This document shows positions 43,280 through 53,719 of a DNA stretch of 64,000 nucleotides, in pieces. Numbering within the stretch: position 1 is the first letter of the stretch; each line of letters begins with the position of its first letter. A model generated the notes under the pieces. That model saw nothing but the letters and a program-made list of their open reading frames with translations. It did not search any database and was not told where the DNA came from. This DNA comes from Orychophragmus violaceus (Eukaryota > Streptophyta > Magnoliopsida > Brassicales > Brassicaceae). The translations under genes were made by a program, and so were the position numbers. The stretch covers positions 10,933,357 through 10,997,356 of the forward strand of contig CM058236.1 in NCBI GenBank assembly GCA_030180135.1, in the 5' to 3' direction.

Positions 43280-43916
43280 TGTAGGAACTGTTTAGTTGAT
43301 CCTGATGTAATTCACAGATTCATATCAACCTAAACATACAGATCTAGGTTCTCTTGAATAGAAACATTAGATGATCTCACCTTTTACCTGTTTGTTGCAG
43401 CGGAAGGAATAGAACAGGTCAGAGATCAGATAGATGCACCGAGGGATGAATCCTCCAAAGGTTCACACACGCGATCACAGGAATGGCTGCTAGACCACGA
43501 GGAGAGAGGCGCAGAGGGAGAGAGGATTCGCGGCTAGGGTTTGGGTTAGCGAGAAAGAGATTTGGCTTTTGATCATTAAAAGCCTTCTCTTTCCCTTTTG
43601 GGCTTATGGGCCCAAAACACCAATCTGATTAAATCCCATGGATTTAATCAGACCCATTAATCTTTCTCTCTTAATACGACAAATGCCTGGCACTTTTGTC
43701 GTACTTCTGCTAAGCCGTTCCAACACATTTTCCTGTTAGCTTAGGCGTGTGACCCACATGGGATCATATAATAAAGGCAATAAGTCCAAGACTTATAGAT
43801 CATGAGCGGACTCTAGCAAGCCATCATGATCCCCAGTATTATATGACTTATGTCTGATCTCGACATACTCTTACTTTCTAGAGACAGTACCGAGATTACT
43901 GGACACAATTCCAACA
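43280..43916 (-). repeat. COP4 5' LTR
   Basis: 637 bp, about four substitutions from the 36114 copy. LTR hairpin at 43675-43703. Followed by the CCAAA duplication. Confidence 0.96.
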
Positions 43917-43959
43917 CCAAACCCCAACTGAAACCTAACTAAATTAGTGGATTTATTAC

Positions 43960-43991
43960 CTGCATAGATGAACCCAAGCCTTCTCCAACAT
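43960..43991 (-). pseudogene. TNP2-like transposase, exon 1
   Basis: ATG at 43989-43991 opens a 32-nt coding piece, MLEKAWVHLC plus two bases, ending at a GT donor (GTAATA). The predicted acceptor at 36066-36067 follows a long pyrimidine tract and completes an R codon, reading on into ADPGYESVVWNFV, which matches the usual N-terminus of TNP2 proteins. So COP4 lies in an intron. Splicing is inferred. Confidence 0.65.
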
Positions 43992-45357
43992 TATATGTAA
44001 TAATGTTATTTGAATCCTTCAGGAGAAGAATTCAAATCCATAAGCATATTATCAAATTTTTAAAATCCTTCAGGAGAAGAATTCAGTCTCAGAAGCAATT
44101 CATCACAGTTTACAAAACAGACAGTACAATCATTCAATCGCATATGCACGATATTACATATTTAGACAACTGTTGACATTCATTATCACATAAACAAATC
44201 ACTTATGAATCATTATCACATAAACATGATATTACACATTTAAACAACTGTCTCAAAATTAATTCGTCACAGTTTCATAATCATTATCAGATAAACTAAT
44301 CAGTTATGAACTATTATCACATAAACATGATATCACAGATTTAAAACATTGTCTCAAAAGCAATTCATCACAGCTTCATAGTCATTATCAGATAAACAAA
44401 TCACATTGTCGACCACTAAACAACACAAAAAAACTTAATCAACAACGAACACAGTGAAGAATTTACTAAGCAAGCTTAGTTAATCAGAAAACAATTATGA
44501 ATCAGGACAACAAAAAAATAAGTTAAACGAATCTGTAAATGGGAAAACTGGATAGATGGGACAAACCTGTTTCGTATATGAGGTGAAATGGAAGTTGGAA
44601 GTCGAGAATAGAGCAGTCACTAGCTAGAACCTGCACACATGAAAATCAAATTAGTACATGTAATGAAATACATGAAAACAACAACTTTAATCGAGTCAGA
44701 GAAAAAACCGAAACAAACTGTTAGAAAATGCTTTCATATGACATATAAACTCAGAATCCAGACTTTATTTCTTTTCTATATCAAGCAATGGCGAATCATT
44801 AATGCATGCAAAGTGATTAAGACATGATTTTTAAGTAGAAATTGGTCCTAACAAATACATGCAAACAGATCCTAAAATCCACAACAACCGACTTAAATAG
44901 ACTGATTTTGTAACTGTGTGAAAGATATTGAGAGAACAAAGACGAAATTGACAGAAAGAAAAAGAGACATAACTTCGGTAACAACGAAGATGCAAGCTGA
45001 TTTGAAGAACGAAGGCGGCGACGGAAGTTCAAATCGTGGCAGGTGAAAGTGTTTCTTGTTGCGGCAAGCTTCGACGGTCTCGACGGAGAGAATCGGGAGC
45101 TGGATGAGAGTGACGAGTATGAGAGAGTTAGGGATTAAGGTTCGACAGTGTAATTGGGAAAGGGGGAAAATTTCTAAGTATTGGCGCTCAATGATTTTGG
45201 GCCCAATTATTGGCAGAATTAGTAAATTTTGTTTCCCGGTCACAGAAATCACCACTTAGCGTTTTTTTAATGCTATTATATACAAATCCAAAAACTCAAT
45301 TCATCTATTATAACAGTTTTGAAATTCGTGTTATCCTATACTGCTATCAATGCTAAG
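43992..45357 (-). other. CACTA right-hand noncoding region and transposase promoter side
   Basis: Upstream region of the transposase gene. Contains a duplicated CCTTCAGGAGAAGAATTCA string (near 44015 and 44070), a degenerate tandem repeat (44098-44405), and near the end (45260-45360) a few subterminal motifs. Frames of up to 120 codons at 44817-45255 show no family resemblance; I do not call them genes. Confidence 0.6.
44098..44405. repeat. Degenerate tandem repeat, unit about 100 bp
   Basis: About three diverged copies of a unit containing ATTCATCACAGTTTCATA, ATTATCAGATAAAC and ATTATCACATAAACATGATA. AT-rich; function unknown. Confidence 0.65.
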
Positions 45358-45370
45358 ATTTCTTGTAGTG
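45358..45370 (-). repeat. CACTA right terminal inverted repeat
   Basis: ATTTCTTGTAGTG, the complement of the left end, followed by the TTC duplication. Confidence 0.95.
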
Positions 45371-45373
45371 TTC

Positions 45374-46047
45374 TGATCCGCCCTAGCGACCGCCGGACCA
45401 TATGGCTTAGCCGTTGTTCAATCAAGGAATCCGAGACGCACCTGGGGTGTTTTGGTTATCTTGCCTTGTTCCTTAGACGCGTTTGGATCCATGTTTGATC
45501 TCTCCCGTTCCTCATTGACTCTCCGACTTAAACCTCACCCAATCTCCTTTTAGAACCGCGGGCAATCCCTTGAATATTCCGGCCAAACCCTTTGCTTCCC
45601 TCTTAAACTCTCACAATTTTACTTAGGAAATTTCTGGGATTCTGCCTTCTATATGTGCGAAAATGGCCAATGCATTGGGTATTTAAAGTCTTGCCCAAAC
45701 CGCCTGCCAAGCGAAGAGTTGCGTCCTTCTCTTGTGCCCCTTGGCTAGTAACCGCCCAACCACTCAGCTAGTGTCACTAGCTGGCCTAGACCACTAGCTG
45801 ACTCAACTATCCAACACTTCTCCCAGCTGAGTTGAGCTAACAAGCAGTTGATCCAGCTGATCCAGTTCGACTTTTCAGATCATTTCAGTTCGACACTTTC
45901 TTTCCAGCTTAGCTAAGCTCCTTTCACACCAATCTTAGTCGTCCTCCGACCATGGAACACTTTCCATTGATCTCCTTAGAACTTTTGCTTATTGTTCTGG
46001 TCTCATGCCCCGTCCCACCAATCCTATCGAGGATCGAGGATGTTACA
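45374..46047 (-). repeat. TEK1 Gypsy LTR, right part
   Basis: Continues the LTR cut at 12246. It ends GGATGTTACA, which on the minus strand reads TGTAACATCC, the same start as the TEK2 LTRs. It also shares with TEK2 an AGCT-dense zone (45740-45920, including GTGTCACTAGCT). The two parts total about 1.53 kb. Confidence 0.75.
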
Positions 46048-46199
46048 AAAGGTACCTTCGCACTTCACCTTAAATTCAACATTTTCTCCAACAGATCCAT
46101 GATCGATCAGAATTACATTAGGATTACCATTGAACCTCTTGTTTTTATATTTTCCCTTCTCCTTTGTTTTCCCACTACCTATCCTGGTAATAGTTTGAG

Positions 46200-47960
46200 G
46201 ATCTCCATCATAACTTCCTTGAACTTAATCTATCGCCACGCTCTCTCTGAGGATCGTTCATCAATTCCTCCCCTTTAACCACTGAGATGTAAGATGCATG
46301 TTTGATAGTTTCTCCAGTGGGAATGACAGGATAGAAAACTCTCTTGTTTGATCTTACGAAAAGAGACTTTTCTATTGAACATATCAACAATTACACCCAC
46401 TAAAGATAAGAATGGTCTTCCAAGAACTAGTGATATATCATATCCCTTGCAAATCTCCACAACCTGAAAATCAGTATCTACTACATTGTTCACCACTTTG
46501 ACTTGTACGTCTTGAATGGTACCAAATAGAATTATGGTGGAAGAATTTTCATGCGAAAGAGACATCTCAGTATGTTTCAATCAGTTATTCACAGCTTCTC
46601 AATAATGTTCTTTGACAAGAGATTCACACAAGAGCCTGAATCGCACAAAGACAACTTAAATTTAACTTCTGCAAAGAAGCATGGAACAACAAACTAACCA
46701 GGGTCTTCAGACTTAGGTAACACATCAATGGTGATGGATACCTTGCTTCTTAATACAGTTCCATAATCTCTTCTCGAATCTATTTGCAGTCTTCAAAGAA
46801 ACTAGAGAAATGGTGCTTTTTCCAGGCTACTTCAAAAGGGAATCCATCAGGGATCTTTCGCAACATCTTTATAAAACCAGCTAACTTTTTATTACTAATA
46901 GGCTTCCTCGATTGTCTAGGTGGGATTTGGTACAGAACCTTAGAAATACATGGTGATGACTCCATGTATATTGGTTTGACATCCTTCTCAAGTCTTATAC
47001 ACTGCTTCTCTGATCCAATAGCCTCCTTAGCTTCTTTCTCAATACCATTTTGAATCATGATCACATTGCAATTTTCCTTGTGATTTGTCTCCACTCTTCT
47101 TGGAAAAAATTTAGGTCGTCGTCGCCTATCAGATTCTTCAATCTTATCCATCTGAACATCCAGCTTCTTCACATGGTTGACACAACTTCAATCTTGATGT
47201 TGAGATCATTGCACATGTTGTCCACCTTCAAATTAAGATGGTCAGTAAATTACAGTTGGTTCCAAATGAGCTGTTGCATGAGGTTCTTGAGCTCTTCCCG
47301 GGGATCTTTAGTCGAGCTCGTGGGAGCTTTGTATTGAGTTGTTGGACATTCTAAGGATTAGGGATATTTCTTTTGCTGGTTTCTCCCTTGTATAATGCTT
47401 TGTCCTTGGCTTTGTTGGGAGAAATCTTCACCTTCATAATATTGCACATTTTCGGATTTCCCTTTCCCAATAGATCAACTTTGGCATTGAGCTCATCGAG
47501 TATTAAGATTTTTCAGACCTCTCATATTCAGGGCATCTACTGAAGGAAATTGCATCCAAGTTTTCTATCAACCGATAATCTCTTTCATTGGTTCTTGTCA
47601 TGAAATCTCCATTGCTAGCAAAACATGTCGAGGATTTTTTCATCTGAGTATCCCAAGTGAGGACAGTTGCTGCGATACTCCTTGTATATCTCCAAAGCAT
47701 TATAGAACAAATCCTCTAGATTTTGTTTAAATGAGGCAATTATACCTCTCAGAGATGTTGTCTTTGATCTGGTGTAGAAGTGATCTAAGAAGGGAGCTCT
47801 GCATTCTCTCCAAGTGGTAAGTGATCCTGGTAGAAATAATCTCATCCATTTCAAACCTTCATCAGCCAGAGAGAAATAAAATAGATTGCACTTGACGTAC
47901 TCGAAAGTTATCCCAATTTCTCCTCCCATACCACACGATTGTTTAAATTCTTCTATCTGT
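46200..47960 (-). pseudogene. ATH2 gag-protease remnant
   Basis: Gag resemblance at 47615-47929 (LFYFSLADEGLKWMRLFLPG, PFLDHFYTRSKT), a conserved linker at 46780-47172, and a protease with LCDSGSCVNLL near 46600-46680 and LVLGRPFLSLVGVIVDM near 46350-46440. Stops and frameshifts separate the pieces. The order matches ATH1 gag-protease. A glutamine-rich segment encoded near 48120-48230 may be the gag N-terminal extension. Confidence 0.75.
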
Positions 47961-48430
47961 TATGTCAGGTTTTTATTGGGCAGACCATGAAATCGAGTTG
48001 AGCGCACGAGAATGAGCATGTCGGATTTAATTTTGTAGTTTTATCTTATTGAAGGTGGGCATATTGCATTCCTTCTTTGGTCCAGTCATGAGGTGTGTCA
48101 GCATCTTTTATTACAACATGTTGCTTTGGTTATTGCATCTGCTGCTGGAATTGATGTTGTTGCTCCTGAAATTGTTGTGTTTGATGTTGCAACTGTTGTG
48201 TTTGCTGTTGAAATTCTTGTGATGCAGTAATCTGACGAGGCGTCATAGCTCGTTGGTCGATGTTGTCACCCATAGTGACAGATTTCGACAGATTCTTACT
48301 CTTATGATTGTTCTGAATTGCAAACTCGACTCTTAGTTATGCAACTTAAACACCACAAGAAGCAAAAGGAACAAGTTAGAATTTTTATACTAAAATTTTG
48401 GTCTTAAAAGCATAGACAATCAAATTGGTC

Positions 48431-48450
48431 CTGGTAACAGCGCCAAAAAC
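48431..48450 (-). promoter_or_regulatory. ATH2 primer-binding site
   Basis: Minus strand TTGGCGCTGTTACCAGG, close to the Athila/Tat tRNA-Asp type PBS of ATH1 but with substitutions. Confidence 0.7.
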
Positions 48451-48451
48451 T

Positions 48452-49766
48452 TGATACACAAATTTTTAACCCTATCAACTACTGCAAGTGCACAACATAT
48501 TCGTTATAGTATTTATGGGTCGAATTCAACAGAGACCAAGGCTGCCCTATGATCGTTTCAATCAAAAGTGAAGCTAAGACAATGATAATAGGTTTGTGAT
48601 TGTAAATGTAACAAAGATAATGAATAAAAATTGGTAAGAAAGCAATAAACAAGAACATTGGGTCAAAGGTGTTTCGCAGGAATCAGAATCATGAACCAAT
48701 CAATTATTCAGGAAAGAAATCAACACAGTCTCGAACTCAAACATGAATGTATAGTCTACCAGTTTTCGTTGTCTATTATGTCTTATGAATGTATACTCGC
48801 ACGAGTTTGATATACAATCACAATAACATCATCTTTGGCATGTTAAGAATAATGTTCTCATCTATGTTCTTTCAGGTAATCTAACTAGTTGTCGTTTCGC
48901 TAAATTATCCTAGATCAGAAAACTAGGTTGACAATCAAGTTTCAGTATTAAACACAACAATTAGATAAAGACATTCTCTGATAATTCCTTAACTATGCCT
49001 AGTTCATTGATTCGTTGATTCTCTTGAAAACCTTAAACCCAACTAATAGACTACTCCGACATGACATAGAAAACAATGATATATAAAGAGAATTGCATAA
49101 TAATATTAAAGAGAATAGGTTTCAGAAATCTTCTCACAGTGGTGAGGATGAGATCTTCTCCCTTGATCTTACAAAACTCTCCCTCACAAGTTTTTCTCCC
49201 TCAAAAGTAGCAAAAGAAAAATAGAAACTAGCGTAGAATGAATTATGTCTAGCCTCTGATGGCTGTGAAAAAGATATTATAAGTTTCGAAATAAATTAGG
49301 GAAACTAGGGTTTTCCCTTCTTTTTCCTCTGGAACGGGCGGTCTTACTATCGGAGCGGGAGCTCTATTTTGAAGAACTGGGGATCGATCGATCTGAAATC
49401 TCATATAGCCTTTAGACAATTGGGATTAATCGATTTAAAATCTAATGGCTCTTTTGGGCAATTGGGATCTACAGATCCCTCCCTGGATTGGTCGATCACC
49501 TATCTCACGACTTTTGAGGATGATGGGATCAGTCGATCTAAATTTGGATCAGTCAATCATGATTTGGGAGCGGGTGCTCCTCTATCTGGACCGAGTGGTT
49601 TGGACTTCTTTTCAGTAAAAATACTTTTTCCTCTGAATTAAGTACTTTTGCCTCCAATGCTCCAAGCTTCATCCTAAAGTGTCTTTTGACCTGAAATGAC
49701 TAGAAATGGACTAAAAGACTCGATAAATACTTGAAAACATGGGTTAGAATATGGTTAAAACGATCA
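48452..49766 (-). repeat. ATH2 5' LTR
   Basis: Starts TGATAC with a beginning that parallels the ATH1 LTR (ACCCTAT...CTGCAAGTG...). The right end is estimated from the parallel position. Positions 49380-49560 contain six GATCNNTCGATC-like strings, perhaps decayed relatives of the palindrome pairs. The other LTR is not in the window. Confidence 0.65.
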
Positions 49767-49820
49767 ATTGTTCTCAATTGGTGAAGATAGTGTCATATGG
49801 AGGAGTATGAGAGTCAGAAG

Positions 49821-49952
49821 GAATTTTTCAAGACTTTTAAGATCTTTCACGTCCCAAGAGTGTTAATCACAGAGGTGGATAAGTTGGCACGTTATGCTCG
49901 CATTCAACCATCTAATTTTATTTATGTTGGTTCTGGATTCCGAGTTGGATAA
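49821..49952 (+). pseudogene. LINE RNase H C-terminal remnant
   Basis: A 43-codon open stretch ending in TAA reads FKIFHVPRVLITEVDKLARYARIQPS, resembling the RNase H tail of plant LINE elements (pattern IPR..N..AD.LAR.AR.QPS). No upstream RT is present, as expected for a fragment. Weak because it is short. Confidence 0.45.
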
Positions 49953-49986
49953 ATGAGTCTTAGAGTCCAACTTTGTTGACAGAAAA

Positions 49987-50772
49987 ATAACATCCGACTG
50001 CCACTATATTTGGGCTCCACGCCCACTTTCAACCTATGGGCTCACCTTCGTCCAACGGTCGGTGCGTTATTCAGGAGGCTCAAAATATTTGTTTATTAAC
50101 CTTGCAATCACATGTGATCTTTCCTCGTGCTTTGTCCTCACTTAAATGATACCTGAAATTACCTCTCAGTGGATCATTCATCCTTAAACTACTCCAACTA
50201 AAGTACGTTTAAATATGGAGTTCCCGCTGAACAAGTGACCAAAAAGATAAATGCAATTTGGTGACATATGTAGCCAAATAATTTTTGTAAGTATCTTCGC
50301 ATATATCACAAATAGGGATGTTAAAATCACTCCCACTCAAAAAGCTAAATGTACTCGTTACTCACCAAGATCGTTATTCTAGACAGTATGAGCCCATATA
50401 GATCCACAAGCGTTTTTAGATTCGGCTCTGATACCACTTTTAACGCCCCAACAGCCACCATTTGTAGGCCCCACATTCATTCTCGTCTCGTGGGTCCACA
50501 CTCGTTAGACGGCTGGTGCGTTAGTTTGAGAGACTCGAAAGACTTGTTTACTAATCCTGCAATAACCATGTGATCTTTTCATGGGCTTTACAATACCAGA
50601 AATCATTTCCTAATAGTTCACCCTTCTTCAACTATTTCAACTTAAACACATTTAATTATAGAGTTTTTAATATAAAAGTGACTGAAAAGATAATCGCATT
50701 GTATTAACATATGTAGCTAATTTAACTCTTGTAAGTCTTTTTGTATGTATCATAAATTTGAATGTGATAAAG
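49987..50772 (-). mobile_element. TRIM (miniature LTR retrotransposon)
   Basis: Two direct repeats of about 335 bp (about 49987-50324 and 50438-50772) flank roughly 110 bp. Aligned landmarks in both copies: GGTGCGTTA, TTGTTTA(T/C)TAA, ATGTGATCTTT, ACATATGTAGC and TTGTAAGT. The short interior has a minus-strand PPT (GAGTGGGAGTG, 50327-50337) next to the left copy and a minus-strand PBS (TGGTATCAGAGC, 50425-50436) next to the right copy. There is no coding capacity, as is normal for TRIMs. The two copies are well diverged, so it is old. Confidence 0.78.
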
Positions 50773-51773
50773 AATCATTTAGAAAAAGTGATAAAAGTTT
50801 CTTATTTTTTTAAAAATAATATCGTTTTTATTTTCTTAGATTTTTTTGGTCAAATTTTTATTACTTTTTAGTTGATTAGAAACTCTATTTAAAACCTCCA
50901 ATATGGTTTTTTTTAACTAACTAATGTGGATGTTTTAACGACCATGACAACAAACATGTTATGGTCTCATTCGATAAAAGTATATAATTAGTTTTCTTTT
51001 TGCATACTCTTTTTATTTATATTTGACATTTTGCATCTTGAGAACCATGGTTATTTGAAAGTCTTTGCTAATTATTGTGGGGCAATTTCAAAGCTACCCT
51101 CAAAATTAAAGTCAATCCTAAAACTACCCTCGGTCTTCTCCTTTCTCATTCGCTAATATATCCTCCTACGAATTTGGGTATTCACGGTAATGCCATCGTT
51201 GGACTTCATATGAAGTCTGATACTTTTACCAAAAAAAAAAATAACCCAAATTTTTTTTAGATATTCTCAAAATGTCATTGTCAATGCTCAACAACCACGA
51301 CAACTACCATCGCCGACGAGTTAATGTGTAATCCAGCTCATTTTCTACCATTAAAGATCAAGAATAGAGCTCGGACGTTCTCCTCTCCGATTTCTTCCTT
51401 TTCCCCTGCGATTTTTTGATTTAAAAGTAGCGAAATCGTTTATTATCTTATAAAAACAGCAAAACACAACTCGGATTTTGGGTTTTCGGTGATATTAGAC
51501 GTTCTGGGCAATCGACGAGGCTAAAAACAAACTAAAAACGGACATTGGTAAGAACTTTTCATATCGTCGATTTCCATATCTGAATTGTAATCTCAGACTT
51601 CCGTTTAAGTCTAATTTTTTCGTAAACTTCAATATGGTCATAGAGGGTAGTTTTTCAATTGACTTTCAAATGACATACCTCCATAGAAGTCTGAGAAATG
51701 CCTTTGAAAAAAAAAATATATCAGACTTCACCAAGAAGTCTAAATAAGAAGAAGGTATATTTGTAATTGATTC
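50773..51773. other. Unassigned AT-rich sequence with AAGTCTGA repeats
   Basis: I recognise no gene. AAGTCTGA, its complement TCAGACTT or close forms occur at about 51213, 51593, 51606, 51687, 51721 and 51735. The stretch GGGGCAATTTCAAAGCTACC at 51080-51099 could be a transposon end (MULE-like), but no partner end is visible. Confidence 0.35.
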
Positions 51774-53573
51774 TGTAACATCTCCGAACCGGCCTAAGGG
51801 CCGTTTGGGCTGTCCGTGGAACCAGAAGACTGAACACACGATCAAAGAGATCTAAAAGAGTGTTCCATGGGCAGAATAAGGTCAAGCTCATATGGAAGGG
51901 AGCTTGATCTGAAGGAGAGCAGCTGGAAGCAAAGGGTTTAGCTCAAACGAGTTGATCAGCCGAGCTGGACAGCTAGGGTAGCTGGAGGCCAGCTTAGCTC
52001 AGCTGAGCTGGAGTGTTCAAGTGTGGATCAGCTGGTCAGCTAGTGTCACTAGCTGACCATAAGTTGTGTCCATTCGCCCAACAAAAGGCAGCCCTTCTTA
52101 TGGCCGGTTATGGGCGAACATAAAGGCTATAAATAGGCCACTTAGGGGCCATTTTTGCACACACACATACAAGGGAAAAACCCACAAGAATTCTCTAAGG
52201 CACAAAGCCATAAATCGAGAGTTAAAGAAAGAGAGAGAGAGCGAACGACCGATAAGAGGAAGTCGCCGGCGTGAAAGGTTTAAGGGCGAATATCGTTGGT
52301 GGTTCAAGGCGTGGACAAGAGAGAGAATATGGCTTCCAACACGGCTAAGGACCAGGGCAAAACCGCTACTTCATCCAAGGTAGAATCCGAGTCCCTCTCT
52401 ATCACGGCCGCGGCTAAACCGTTAGGCCGGTGGTCGGTTTAGAAGAATGCCAGATTGAATTTCTCTTCTACTCACCCTCTGAATTAGACCGGTTGACAAG
52501 GAGAGAAGAATGGCTTAGGAATTGGTTTGATGTCCTTAAGAAAACACGGTCGGCCAAAGGCCAAGACCATGAACTGATGGGCGGGCGTGAACGAGATGAT
52601 CCGCGCGCATGGATAGAAAGGCTCGGACGATTAAGCGCGGATGAACGGGCATCCGTTGGGGCGGATGGTCAAAATCCGGTAAACTGGGCGCGATTCATGC
52701 GCGGACTGACGGGAAAACTTGGATCATACCCGACTCGTCCGAACGATCGGTATGGGCGGAGGAACATGCGATCGCGGGCCATAGCAAACGATCGCGTCTA
52801 TCCACGGACAGTCGCGACTCTTCGCGAACGGTCGCGTTCATTCGCGTTTTGGCGTAACCGTCCGTAAGACGATCGCACACGACCGGGGATCGCTTGCCAG
52901 CGTTCGTGGGACAATCGCGTATGACCACGGGACGACCACGTACGTCCGCAGGATGATTACGTGCGTCCGCGGGCTGTATGCGTACGACCGCGGGTCGACA
53001 GTCCACGAACGCGGGTCGGCCTCGTATGAACATGGGCGGTACACGATAACGATCGTGACCGGTTTAAGTTGTGGAACGACTTAAGGGACATGACCTGTTT
53101 AGATGGAATTATAATGGTTAGGTTTGCGTGTGCATTGGTTTGGGACATGTAGAACTGGATTGAATATCTAGGTTGTTGGAATCATACTTGCATGAAAAAC
53201 AAATTCTAACTTGTTTATGATTTCAGGTTGTGAGGATGATCATGGGGGTGATTCATCCTAGGCGTGAATACAAGGACCCAAGAGACGAGTGGTGTGATAG
53301 ATAGACTTGTTAGGACCGATACTCTTTATAGCATAATGCCATTTGAACCACATTGTAATGGTACCTTTGATTATTAATAAAATGTCTATTTATCTTATGT
53401 TTGCTCATTGCCTTAGAATAGAATGGAATGAATCGATTGAATGGAATGAATAACTGTTTAGAATGGTTAAGTATGGAACAAATAGGGTTGAGGTTCGTGA
53501 ATGAACCTCGACTTAGAACGGATTGGATAGTGGGACATCCGTCTTGGGCCTATGGCCGGGATGGGGTGTTTCA
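51774..53573 (+). repeat. TEK2 5' LTR
   Basis: 1800 bp, TGTAACATC to GGGTGTTTCA. Three zones: an AGCT-dense zone (about 51890-52070), a TATA box with downstream leader (52128 on), and a CpG-rich zone (about 52600-53060) full of CGATCGC/GACCGC strings. A 145-codon frame at 52430-52867 is not preserved in the 3' LTR. Confidence 0.92.
52128..52135 (+). promoter_or_regulatory. TEK2 5' LTR TATA box
   Basis: TATAAATA, conserved at the equivalent place in the 3' LTR (58649-58656). Likely Pol II promoter of the element. Confidence 0.7.
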
Positions 53574-53576
53574 AGT

Positions 53577-53588
53577 TGGTATCAGAGC
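53577..53588 (+). promoter_or_regulatory. TEK2 primer-binding site
   Basis: TGGTATCAGAGC three bases after the LTR end; initiator tRNA-Met type. Confidence 0.93.
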
Positions 53589-53719
53589 GGAGTTATTTCC
53601 TAGGCTATGGGTTAGGGGCTACACCACTCGTCCGGGGTTAGATGTCCCTATAGATTATTTTACACTTATTTAGGGCTTGGAGATTGCTTGTTTAAAATGA
53701 CTAATATTATTGAATCTTC

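Larger units (their letters stand above)
36114..43916 (-). mobile_element. Intact Ty1/Copia element COP4 in intron 1 of the CACTA transposase
   Basis: Both LTRs are 637 bp with about four differences (roughly 0.6%), and the target duplication is CCAAA at 36109-36113 and 43917-43921. PBS, PPT and an uninterrupted gag-pol frame are all present, so it has every part needed for autonomous movement. It interrupts the intron between the first short TNP2 exon (43960-43991) and exon 2 (from 36065). Confidence 0.97.
12247..45370 (-). mobile_element. En/Spm (CACTA) transposon carrying ATH1, COP3 and COP4
   Basis: The terminal inverted repeats CACTACAAGAAAT face each other at 12247-12259 and 45358-45370, flanked by a 3-bp duplication TTC (12244-12246, 45371-45373), as expected for CACTA elements. 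The interior encodes TNPA-like and TNP2-like proteins on the minus strand. Removing ATH1 and COP4 with their duplications leaves about 8.8 kb, a normal size for an autonomous CACTA element. Both genes are now broken. The element sits inside the TEK1 LTR. Confidence 0.95.
46048..49766 (-). mobile_element. Degenerate Athila-like Gypsy element ATH2
   Basis: Old minus-strand element with 5' LTR on the right, an Athila-type PBS, and decayed gag and protease. Its left part is lost where TEK1 interrupts it. Much older than ATH1 judging by frame damage. Confidence 0.75.

Noticed and set aside
44098..44405. Tandem repeat as centromeric satellite
   Set aside because: Only about three diverged copies within a CACTA element; not a satellite array.
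44893..45255. 120-codon minus-strand frame near the right CACTA end
   Set aside because: No recognisable domain; sits in the presumed 5' untranslated and promoter region.
52430..52867. 145-codon frame in the TEK2 LTR
   Set aside because: Lies inside an LTR; the matching part of the 3' LTR has indels that break it, and it has no family resemblance.
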